Source of the DNA: a virus
DNA: 64,000 nt
Direction: 5' to 3' (one strand)
IMG/VR virus record: IMGVR_UViG_3300044838_000071
Coordinates: 1-64,000 of that record
The notes under the pieces were generated by a model. That model was not told where the DNA came from, did not search any database, and saw nothing but the letters and a program-made list of their open reading frames with translations. Below, in pieces: positions 56,493 through 63,281 of this stretch. The first letter of the stretch is position 1; the number at the start of each line of letters is the position of its first letter. Position numbers and translations under genes: made by a program.

Positions 56493-57476
56493 CTACGCCA
56501 CCGCTTTTTCAAAGAACTGCCCGAGGTCCGACGCGACGATCTGCACGTCGTAGGCAGCCCGGATCTGCAGGATGTCCGAGTGCGCCAGCTCTTCGCGGCC
56601 ACGCTCGATCACCCCACCGAACGCGTTTGTGAGGCCGGGAAGCAGCCCGGTCCACGCGAACGTGTAGCCCGCCGAGGGCTCTTCGAGGCTCGGCGCCGGT
56701 GCGGAGTAGACCATCAGCATGCTCTTGCTGCCGACGAGGAAGTCGATCGAGTCGGCTTCGCCCTCCGCAGCGCTGTTGATCACGCCATAGGGCACCAGGA
56801 CCCTGTCAAACCCGAACAGCTCGGCCAGGAGCTCGACCGTCAGCACACCGCGCTGCGTGTACTTGATCCGGTCGGTGATAGCCGAGTGGTTCTCCAGCAC
56901 GTCGACGACATCCGGGCCCAGCACGAGCGTGTTGGGCATGAAGCCCGTCGCGCGCGCCATTTCCGTACGCCGTTTTTTGAAGAACGAGATCGGTTCCGAG
57001 CCCGACTGGTCGAACTGCAGGAATTTTTTGGCAGTCGCGCCCGAGGACACGCCTTCCCAGTCGGCGCTCCACACGCCCGTTTTGTAGTACTTTTCCGCCC
57101 ACATCCGGTCACGGCGGATCAGCGCTTGGGTCGTGAGGAGGCGCATCCCTGCACGGTCCGGCTCGAACACCGAGTCAGCGTTCGCCCGCACACGGTCATC
57201 GATCGCGTGCTCAAGGCCCCACTCCTCAGCGTTGTACCGGCCCTTGTCGACTTCGTAGCCTGCCCGCGGCGGCCGTCCACCGAGCGGGCGCACTTTGAGC
57301 TCGTCCCTGAAGAACGCGCCTTTCTTGTAGATCGCGTAGAAGTTGGATTCCTTCAGCACCGGCACGGTCGGGAAGACCTTGTCGGCGATGAAGTTCGCCT
57401 GCTTCTGCGCGTACGCCACACTGATCTCCGTCAGATAGGTATCGATGTGTAGCGCTGGGGGTGTGACATCAGGCAT
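56493..57476 (-). CDS. major capsid protein
   Basis: A 327-residue protein in the classic slot after scaffold and decoration genes, of normal size for a HK97-fold capsid. It has LHIDTYLTEISVAYAQKQANFIADKVFPTVPV at the start and a charged central part; VIERGREELAHSDILQIRAAYDVQIV at the end is the typical P-domain. A strong AAAGGAG precedes ATG 57476. The GroES gene downstream may help fold it. Confidence 0.88.
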   Translation of the reverse strand: MPDVTPPALHIDTYLTEISVAYAQKQANFIADKVFPTVPVLKESNFYAIYKKGAFFRDELKVRPLGGRPPRAGYEVDKGRYNAEEWGLEHAIDDRVRANADSVFEPDRAGMRLLTTQALIRRDRMWAEKYYKTGVWSADWEGVSSGATAKKFLQFDQSGSEPISFFKKRRTEMARATGFMPNTLVLGPDVVDVLENHSAITDRIKYTQRGVLTVELLAELFGFDRVLVPYGVINSAAEGEADSIDFLVGSKSMLMVYSAPAPSLEEPSAGYTFAWTGLLPGLTNAFGGVIERGREELAHSDILQIRAAYDVQIVASDLGQFFEKAVA

Positions 57477-57510
57477 TGCAGTCTCCTTTCAGATCATCCT
57501 GAGCCTGCGC

Positions 57511-57876
57511 CTAAGCCTTGGCCCCAGTTCCAGCGTGGATAAGCACCGGCACGTACGACCCAGCTTTGCCCGTTTCGAGCGCCTGGCCGAGGATGAACTG
57601 CCCCGACGCAGCGGGCTGGATCGTGCCGTCGTTCTTCGGCGCCACGAATTCGCCCTCTTTCACTTCGGTGCCGACCTTCACCTTCGCGACACCGCCGAGA
57701 GCGACCGTGCCGTGGAGGTTTTCCTTCGGGTTGTCGATCAGGACCACGCCGACATCGCCCGACGCCGCAGCGACGATCGTGTCCGACGAGGTGATCTTGA
57801 CCACCGTGTACTGCTTTGCTGAGAGATCTGCGCCGGCCTTGAAGGTCCACCGCAGAGTCACCTTGTCAACTGCCAT
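57511..57876 (-). CDS. capsid decoration protein (DUF2190-like)
   Basis: A 121-residue protein with AGADLSAKQYTVVKITSSDTI, GVVLIDNP and GQFILGQALETGKAGSYVPVLI, the pattern of small beta-tulip capsid decoration proteins. Directly upstream of the capsid gene. Confidence 0.78.
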   Translation of the reverse strand: MAVDKVTLRWTFKAGADLSAKQYTVVKITSSDTIVAAASGDVGVVLIDNPKENLHGTVALGGVAKVKVGTEVKEGEFVAPKNDGTIQPAASGQFILGQALETGKAGSYVPVLIHAGTGAKA

Positions 57877-57911
57877 GTGCTCTCACGTCCTTTCTGCTGG
57901 TCGTTGTGGAC

Positions 57912-58778
57912 CTAGCGGCGAATCTCGCCCGCGTACTCGCGCTCGAGGTCGGGGTTGTCCTGCATGGCCTTGTCCAGCGCCTCGGCTGCGCTGAGGCTCG
58001 AGTCGCTCTTGCGCAGCTCCTCGGCCTTGCTCTGCAGCTTCGACAGCGCGTCCGTGCCGGAGCCCGGAGCGGTGCTCGCGCCGACCTCCTTGAACAGGTC
58101 GCTGCGGCGGATCTGCTCGTCGGCCGCCTTGAGGATCCTGTTCAGCTCCTCGTTCTGCTCCTTGGTCAGCGGCACGCCCTCGTCGGCGCTCTTGAGAATC
58201 GGGCCGAGCGTGACGGCCTGCGCCGGCAAGGCGCGCAGCTCCTCGGCCTTGCTGATGAACTCGCGGGTGACACGCTGGTTGCGCTCCGCCTTCGCGAGCT
58301 CGTCAGCGGCCTCCGCCTGCTTCTCTGCCTTCGTCAGACGCTCGGCCAGGGCCGCGTTGTCCGACTCCGCCTTCTCGAGCGCGGCACGAGCCTCGGGCGA
58401 GAGGTCCTCCTTTTTCACCGGGGGCTTCTTGGGGTCGGTGGTGTCGTCCTTGTCGCCACCTTCACCCGGCGATTTCGCTGCGGCCTTGGCCAGCGCCTCG
58501 TCGCGCTCCTTCTCGACCTTCTCGACGGCAGCTTTCGCTGCATCGCGGGCCTCTTCGGCCTCCTTCTTCTCGCGCTCGGACTTCTCGAGCTCCGCGCGCA
58601 GCTCCTCTGCACTCTTCTCCATGTGATCGCCTCCTTTGGCGGTCGTTGGTAGCTCGGCCCCCTCGCGCTTCCAGACCAGGAAGCGCCTCGGCTCCGACTT
58701 GTGTTGGGGATCGCGCACGGCGGCCCGATCAACGAGACTCACGTAATCGACCGTGAGGTCCTGCAAACGGTTTGGCAT
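57912..58778 (-). CDS. scaffold-like protein with XkdF C-terminal signature
   Basis: The 288-residue protein starts MPNRLQDLTVDYVSLVDRAAVRDPQHKSE, the segment that in XkdF-type proteins follows the protease domain, then forms a long acidic coiled coil (60-240), as in head scaffolds. It starts behind GAGGAGGAACGC. The protease half lies in a separate gene (62371-62934) with a glycosylation cassette and an HNH gene between them. Confidence 0.75.
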   Translation of the reverse strand: MPNRLQDLTVDYVSLVDRAAVRDPQHKSEPRRFLVWKREGAELPTTAKGGDHMEKSAEELRAELEKSEREKKEAEEARDAAKAAVEKVEKERDEALAKAAAKSPGEGGDKDDTTDPKKPPVKKEDLSPEARAALEKAESDNAALAERLTKAEKQAEAADELAKAERNQRVTREFISKAEELRALPAQAVTLGPILKSADEGVPLTKEQNEELNRILKAADEQIRRSDLFKEVGASTAPGSGTDALSKLQSKAEELRKSDSSLSAAEALDKAMQDNPDLEREYAGEIRR

Positions 58779-58839
58779 GCGTTCCTCCTCGCGGGCACCC
58801 ATCGCCCGTGGGTCGTTTAGACTCGGAGGCACGAAAAGG

Positions 58840-58872
58840 TGCCCCCGCGCGAGGTCAGAATCGCCGGGGGCA
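58840..58872. terminator. GC hairpin upstream of an HNH gene
   Basis: TGCCCCCG (58840-58847) and CGGGGGCA (58865-58872) form a perfect 8-bp stem with a 17-base loop, just upstream of the HNH gene start. A smaller hairpin GGCAC-GAAAAG-GTGCC overlaps its left side. It resembles the hairpin at 17731-17766. Confidence 0.55.
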
Positions 58873-58899
58873 GGCCACACCTAACTAGGAGGTGCGACG

Positions 58900-59379
58900 G
58901 TGCCGAAGGGTATCTATCCTCGTAAGCGTAAGTACGGCGATCCAGCCAAACGCTTCTGGCCGAAGGTCAATAGGGACGGTCCTATACCCGTCACGCGCCC
59001 GGACCTTGGTCGATGCTGGCTCTGGACCGGCTGTCTCTCCAAGGGCTATGGACAATTGAAGGTCAGTGGCCGTGCGATTCGGGCTTACCGCTTCGCCTAC
59101 GAGCTACTGATCGGGCCGATTCCAGATGGCCTAGAGCCCGATCATCTCTGCCGCAACATCGCCTGCGTGAATCCGCACCATCTGGAGCTGGTTACACACC
59201 GTGAGAACGTCCTGCGGGGCGACAGCCCATCCGCACACGCTGCCCGTAAGACACATTGCGCGCGGGGTCACGCGTTCGACATGAGCAACACCCTGATCCG
59301 ACCCGATGGCTCACGCCAATGTCGAACCTGTCGACGCGAGCGCAACCGACGGCCTACCCGGAGGGCGCTCCACCGTTGA
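58900..59379 (+). CDS. HNH endonuclease
   Basis: A 159-residue protein beginning [20 protein letters not shown], followed by [19 protein letters not shown], the HNH core [26 protein letters not shown] and the ribbon CARGHAF...CRTCRR. GTG at 58900 has AGGAGGTGCGACG. It lies against the head operon, between the scaffold and methyltransferase-like genes. Confidence 0.88.
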   Translation: MPKGIYPRKRKYGDPAKRFWPKVNRDGPIPVTRPDLGRCWLWTGCLSKGYGQLKVSGRAIRAYRFAYELLIGPIPDGLEPDHLCRNIACVNPHHLELVTHRENVLRGDSPSAHAARKTHCARGHAFDMSNTLIRPDGSRQCRTCRRERNRRPTRRALHR

Positions 59380-59620
59380 CTCGCGCTTGGCCGCCCGGCA
59401 CCACGATCCTTCGGCCGGCGGCTTGGCGTGCAGTTGCTACTCGAAGCTCCTCGTCGGAGACGGCGAGAGCCTTCGAGATTTCGTCGCATCCCTGTGTGGG
59501 GAGCGGGATGCGGAAGATGTTGTCGCCGACCGTGACGATGAGGTTGCGGTGGATGAACTCACCGTCGCCCTCCGCGAGGCTCACCGGCCCGCGCAGCACG
59601 TGTTCAATCTCGCCAAGCAT
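59354..59620 (-). CDS. hypothetical protein of the head region
   Basis: An 88-residue protein ([41 protein letters not shown]...) behind AGGGAGAACGCC. Its end overlaps the HNH gene on the other strand. No family recognised. Confidence 0.6.
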   Translation of the reverse strand: MLGEIEHVLRGPVSLAEGDGEFIHRNLIVTVGDNIFRIPLPTQGCDEISKALAVSDEELRVATARQAAGRRIVVPGGQARVNGGAPSG

Positions 59621-59637
59621 GGCGTTCTCCCTTCGTG

Positions 59638-59667
59638 TTTGACCGGGCTGTGCCGGGCTAGGACTGG
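59638..59667 (+). repeat. dispersed CCGGGCT repeat, copy 6
   Basis: TTTGACCGGGCT-GTG-CCGGGCT-AGGACTGG lies in the gap between the methyltransferase-like gene and the 88-residue gene, just upstream of the latter's ribosome binding site. Confidence 0.6.
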
Positions 59668-59676
59668 CTCTGCGAG

Positions 59677-60333
59677 CTACAGCGGCCGGTAGAGCGTCTG
59701 AGCCGGGGATCCCCGGTAGCCGTCGTTTCTGCGGTCGCCCGTGATGACGAGGCCGAGGCCGCCCCACCACTGGTTCGCGAACGGTCCCTCGGCGAACTCG
59801 CGGCCAGGGACGAAGTCGAGCTCGTGGTAGACGATCTTCGCGTGCGCGGCGATCGCCAGTTCCACGCCCAGCCGCACATCGAGGTTCGCGGTGTCGTGCA
59901 GCAGGATCACGGTGGAGGGCGTCGCCGAGGAGTCGAGCAGCGCGGAGAGATCTTCGCGCGCCCCCTCCGGCGTGTGGTCGCCATCGACGAAGGCGAACTC
60001 GACCATGCAGCCGCGGCCGGCGAGGGACGCCAGCGTGGCCGGCAGCAGCTTGTGGCTGTCGCCGGTGTGGCAGGTCACGTTCCCGAGCGCCGCGACCTCG
60101 TCCGCAGGCAGCACCAGGTCGAAGCTGTGAACGCTGTGGCTGTACGCGGCGATGCGCGCCAGGCTCCCGCCGGCGGCGCTCCCGACCTCGAGCGCGATCT
60201 TCGGTCTCAGCTGCAGCAGGACGCCCTCGAGCGCCGCGCGCTCGCCGAAGGACATCTGCGTGCGCTCGTCGGCGAGCAGGGGGATCGGCGCGTTGCCGAG
60301 CGGCTGCGGGAGATGTGTCGTCACGGTCGGCAC
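59677..60333 (-). CDS. class I SAM-dependent methyltransferase
   Basis: This 218-residue protein shows the cofactor motif ALEVGSAAGGSLARIA near residue 45 and the FAFVDGDHTPEGAREDL segment near residue 113, as in Methyltransf_24 sugar or small-molecule methyltransferases. GTG at 60333 has GAGGAGGTGA, excluding the much longer frame read upstream in another gene. With two glycosyltransferases beside it, it probably methylates a sugar on virion proteins. Confidence 0.75.
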   Translation of the reverse strand: MPTVTTHLPQPLGNAPIPLLADERTQMSFGERAALEGVLLQLRPKIALEVGSAAGGSLARIAAYSHSVHSFDLVLPADEVAALGNVTCHTGDSHKLLPATLASLAGRGCMVEFAFVDGDHTPEGAREDLSALLDSSATPSTVILLHDTANLDVRLGVELAIAAHAKIVYHELDFVPGREFAEGPFANQWWGGLGLVITGDRRNDGYRGSPAQTLYRPL

Positions 60334-60827
60334 AGCGCGATCACCTCCTCGTGCCACACGGGCTGACCGGCCAGACGGGCCGTGCTGGCGATGAAGTCGT
60401 AGTCGCCCTCGTAGCGGTCGCCCCACCAGCCGCGCCGCTCGGGCACGTTCGGCACCACGACCATCTGCGTCGAGACGTTGCCGCAGATCAGCGCCGGCGT
60501 GCGCCAGATCGTGTCGCCGTTCGGGTAGCGCATCCTGAAGACGTGCATCCGGCTCGGCTCGATGTCGAGTGCCGCGCGCACGGCCACCAGTGCGCCGTCG
60601 GCGTACTCGTCGTCGTCGTCCATGAACAGCAGCGAGTCGCCCCTGGCGCGGGTCATCAGCTCGTTGCGCGCCCTGTGGCCCCACGGCGCGTCGTCGTTGA
60701 CGCTCACCAGCAGCTCGTCGCCCGGCAGCATCTGCGTCGCGGCGCTGTCGAGCGTGCGCGCCAGCGTCGGACGCCCGCTCGAAGCGACGATGATCGACAG
60801 GCGGATGCGGTTCGCCTTGACGGTCAT
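60321..60827 (-). CDS. GT-A family glycosyltransferase
   Basis: A 168-residue glycosyltransferase with RLSIIVASSGRPTLARTLDSA (start of a GT2 domain) and FMDDDDEYADG near residue 70, the DxD-type metal site. It is short for the family, so it may be a minimal enzyme. Part of the inserted glycosylation cassette. Confidence 0.75.
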   Translation of the reverse strand: MTVKANRIRLSIIVASSGRPTLARTLDSAATQMLPGDELLVSVNDDAPWGHRARNELMTRARGDSLLFMDDDDEYADGALVAVRAALDIEPSRMHVFRMRYPNGDTIWRTPALICGNVSTQMVVVPNVPERRGWWGDRYEGDYDFIASTARLAGQPVWHEEVIALCRP

Positions 60828-61072
60828 CGCCCGCGGATAAGCCTCGCGTCCCTACGCGTCAAGATGCCCCTGAACGCGGTGCGTAGCGGGTACGCGGACT
60901 TCGGAGGTGTGGGCCGCGCCTTCCTCGGCCGTTTCGTCTGCACGCGCTCGACCACGCTCTGCATGTCGGTCTTGATCGCCACGCCCTCCGGCGCGCGGCT
61001 GACATCGTCGCGCTGACGGCGCTCGTGACGCCGACGCATCCGATCCAAGATGAACCTCTTGCGCAGTCCCAT
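60824..61072 (-). CDS. small basic hypothetical protein
   Basis: An 82-residue protein, very rich in Arg and Lys (MGLRKRFILDRMRRRHERRQ..). ATG at 61072 has GAGGGGGTAC. Function unknown. Confidence 0.55.
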   Translation of the reverse strand: MGLRKRFILDRMRRRHERRQRDDVSRAPEGVAIKTDMQSVVERVQTKRPRKARPTPPKSAYPLRTAFRGILTRRDARLIRGR

Positions 61073-61074
61073 CG

Positions 61075-61191
61075 CTAGTACCCCCTCTTGATTTGACGCC
61101 GCCACGACCACTCATCCCACGCGTAGACCACGATCAGCGCGACCGTCGAACCGGCGAACACGCCGACCGGGATCAGCAGCGCGAGCTTCAC
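61075..61191 (-). CDS. 38-residue membrane peptide
   Basis: VKLALLIPVGVFAGSTVALIVVYAWDEW... has one membrane helix and a basic end. GTG at 61191 overlaps the glycosyltransferase stop. Possibly an anchor for the glycosylation enzymes. Confidence 0.5.
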   Translation of the reverse strand: MKLALLIPVGVFAGSTVALIVVYAWDEWSWRRQIKRGY

Positions 61192-62267
61192 GCCGCCACC
61201 CGGTGCCGTGCTCGAGCGCCGTCCCACGCCTCCTGCCACTTCCAGCCCTGGCCCTCGTACGTGTGCCTCTCGGCGACGATCTCACGGCCACGCGCAGCCA
61301 TCTCCTTGCGCAGCGGCTCGTCCTCCATCAGCCGCACCAGCTGGGCGCGCCAGTTGCGTGACCGTGGAGGCGCCAGCAACCCGATGCCCTGCTCGGCCAG
61401 CCACTCGTACTCCGGCAGCGGAGAGGCGACGAACGGCACGCCGCGGGCGGCGAACTCAATCCCCTTCAGGTAGCTCTTCGCGGCGTTGAAGGCCGTGTCG
61501 CCGAGCGGCACGATCCCGACGTTGAGCACGCCGAGCGCGCTGTGCCACTCGTCGATCCCGAGGAAGCCCGTGCCCTCCACCTGGCCAATGCCCAGCTGCT
61601 CGCCGACATCGTCGGGCTTGCCCACCACGCGGAAGCGCCAGCCCGTCCGCTTCAGCGCCTCGGCGACGCCGCCATGCGTCACCGCGAGGTCGCCGGGGTG
61701 GATCTCCGCCACGCCGGTCCAGCCGAGCGTCAGCCGGCCCGCGTCCCAGCGGGGCTTCTCGAGCAGCGACTGCGGCACGCAGTTCGGCAGCACCGCCACA
61801 CGGCCATGCGCGCCGTAGCGGTCGGCGAGCGCTGGTGTCGTGACCGTCACGAGATCCGCCATCGCGCACGCCTTGTGCAGGTTCTGCCAGTTGACGCGCC
61901 CGTTCAGCGCGGGGTTGAAGTGGTCGTGGAACGGATGCTGCGCGTGCAGGCAGGAGAAGTCGTCGTCGACGTCCACGATCACCGTCTGGCCCTGCGCCTG
62001 GAAGAGCCGGATCAGCTCCTGCGTCTCCTTCTTCGCGGGACGCTGCATCACGATCACGTCCGCCTCGATCTTCGGGTGCATCTCCTGCCCATCGATGACG
62101 CGCGATTCCTGGTCCGCGGCGACAATCGAGCCGTCGTGATCCCGGCCGATCGTGTACGTGTTGTCCACCACCACCTCGTGGCCTTCGAGCTCGGCGATGC
62201 GCGCCGGCTCGGCCATGCGGTAGAAGCAGCAGCCCGCCTCGTCGGCCGGGAGGAAGCGGATCCTCAT
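61188..62267 (-). CDS. glycosyltransferase family 4-like
   Basis: A 359-residue enzyme with the GT-B layout: MRIRFLPADEAGCCFYRMAEPA at the start and AAKSYLKGIEFAARGVPFVASPLPEYEW in the C-terminal nucleotide-sugar binding half. It probably adds sugars to a virion or host surface protein. It is the largest gene of the cassette between the two XkdF-type halves. Confidence 0.82.
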   Translation of the reverse strand: MRIRFLPADEAGCCFYRMAEPARIAELEGHEVVVDNTYTIGRDHDGSIVAADQESRVIDGQEMHPKIEADVIVMQRPAKKETQELIRLFQAQGQTVIVDVDDDFSCLHAQHPFHDHFNPALNGRVNWQNLHKACAMADLVTVTTPALADRYGAHGRVAVLPNCVPQSLLEKPRWDAGRLTLGWTGVAEIHPGDLAVTHGGVAEALKRTGWRFRVVGKPDDVGEQLGIGQVEGTGFLGIDEWHSALGVLNVGIVPLGDTAFNAAKSYLKGIEFAARGVPFVASPLPEYEWLAEQGIGLLAPPRSRNWRAQLVRLMEDEPLRKEMAARGREIVAERHTYEGQGWKWQEAWDGARARHRVAA

Positions 62268-62371
62268 CGGCGGGTCTTGCGGTCGGGGATCTTCGCCTGC
62301 GCCGCTGCGAGGACCGCCTCCATGCGCCGCGCGTCGGCCTTGATCACGACGACCACCACCGCGCGCGCCAT
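62264..62371 (-). CDS. 35-residue peptide
   Basis: MARAVVVVVIKADARRMEAVLAAAQ... is linked to the genes on both sides by short overlaps. It may be a leftover or a coupling frame. Confidence 0.4.
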   Translation of the reverse strand: MARAVVVVVIKADARRMEAVLAAAQAKIPDRKTRR

Positions 62372-62934
62372 CACGCCTCCTCTGCGAGGCGGACGCCGCT
62401 GCCGCCGATCGAGTAGCCCGTCAGCTCGCCCTTGCAGATCCGGCCCCAGAGCTCGCTGTCGTGGATCTTGTGCGCGATGACCCACGCGCCCTTCTGCACG
62501 CGCTGGCCGGCGACTTCGAGATCGCACGGCGCCACGTAGCTCTCGACCACGTCGACGCCCGCAGCCATCTCGTTGTGCTGCACGTCCGAGCGGCGCGAGT
62601 CGGCGAGATACGTGTGCGCGGCCTTCTCGATTTCCTGCGGGCTGACGATGTCGCCCTGCGAGTCGACCTGGTCGGGCTCGAGCACGACGCCGTAGACGAT
62701 CTGCTTGCTCTCGTCCTTCCAGATCGGCACGACGATCTCGGCGTCGGACTTCTTGAGCGCCGGATACTTGCTGTGCACCGCCGCCTTGACCTTGCCCTCC
62801 TCGGGCTTGCCGGACGCGCGCGAGAGCGCGTTGGCGGCGTGCGATTGGTCGTGGATCGGGTATTCGCGCTTGTCGGGGATCGCGAACGCCGAGCTGGGAA
62901 GCTTCTCGCGCTCCTCGGTGGTGAGAGTGGCCAT
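62371..62934 (-). CDS. XkdF-like prohead protease domain protein
   Basis: A 187-residue protein with KQIVYGVVLEPDQVDSQGDIVSPQEIEKAAHTY, VQHNE, VESYVAP, KGAWVIAHKI and LWGRICKGELTGYSIGG, the conserved order of XkdF-type phage serine protease domains. The usual C-terminal scaffold part is in another gene (57912-58778). ATG at 62934 follows AAAGGAGCAGCC; ATG at 63000, coupled to the previous stop, is an alternative and would add MPDATPSDLHIDSY, similar to the capsid N-terminus. Confidence 0.75.
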   Translation of the reverse strand: MATLTTEEREKLPSSAFAIPDKREYPIHDQSHAANALSRASGKPEEGKVKAAVHSKYPALKKSDAEIVVPIWKDESKQIVYGVVLEPDQVDSQGDIVSPQEIEKAAHTYLADSRRSDVQHNEMAAGVDVVESYVAPCDLEVAGQRVQKGAWVIAHKIHDSELWGRICKGELTGYSIGGSGVRLAEEA

Positions 62935-62999
62935 GGCTGCTCCTTTCCGGCTCCCGCCGTAGCTGTCGATGTGCAGATCGCTGGGGGTCGCGTCGGGCA

Positions 63000-63281
63000 T
63001 CAGAAGTGGGAGGGTTCGACCTCGATCGGGAATTCGTCGAGCGCCACGATTTCGCCCGATTCGTCCTGGCCCTCCACGCGCCCCCACCATGTGCCCGCCG
63101 GCGAGAGCTTCACCTGCTCTTCCCAGACGCCCTGTGCGTTGCGGACCGCTACCGGCGTCGCGACCGCGCCGTGCGGATCCTTGAAGCGCGCGACGATCGT
63201 GCCGGGGTCGAACGGCAGCCCGGTGCGGTCGTCGGTGTACGTCGTCACTGCACGGATGCGCTGCCCCTCCTTGAACTTCAT
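63000..63281 (-). CDS. Ig-like small virion protein
   Basis: A 93-residue protein with an immunoglobulin-like strand pattern (RIRAVTTYTDDRTGLPFDPGTIVARFKDPHG, then GTWWGRVEGQDESGEIVA). It resembles small head decoration or fibre proteins. Joined by ATGA to the repeat protein upstream. Confidence 0.65.
   Translation of the reverse strand: MKFKEGQRIRAVTTYTDDRTGLPFDPGTIVARFKDPHGAVATPVAVRNAQGVWEEQVKLSPAGTWWGRVEGQDESGEIVALDEFPIEVEPSHF

Noticed and set aside
57912-58880. Longer start for the scaffold-like gene
   Set aside because: The upstream part has no ribosome binding site and runs through a hairpin region; ATG 58778 has a strong site and begins the conserved segment.
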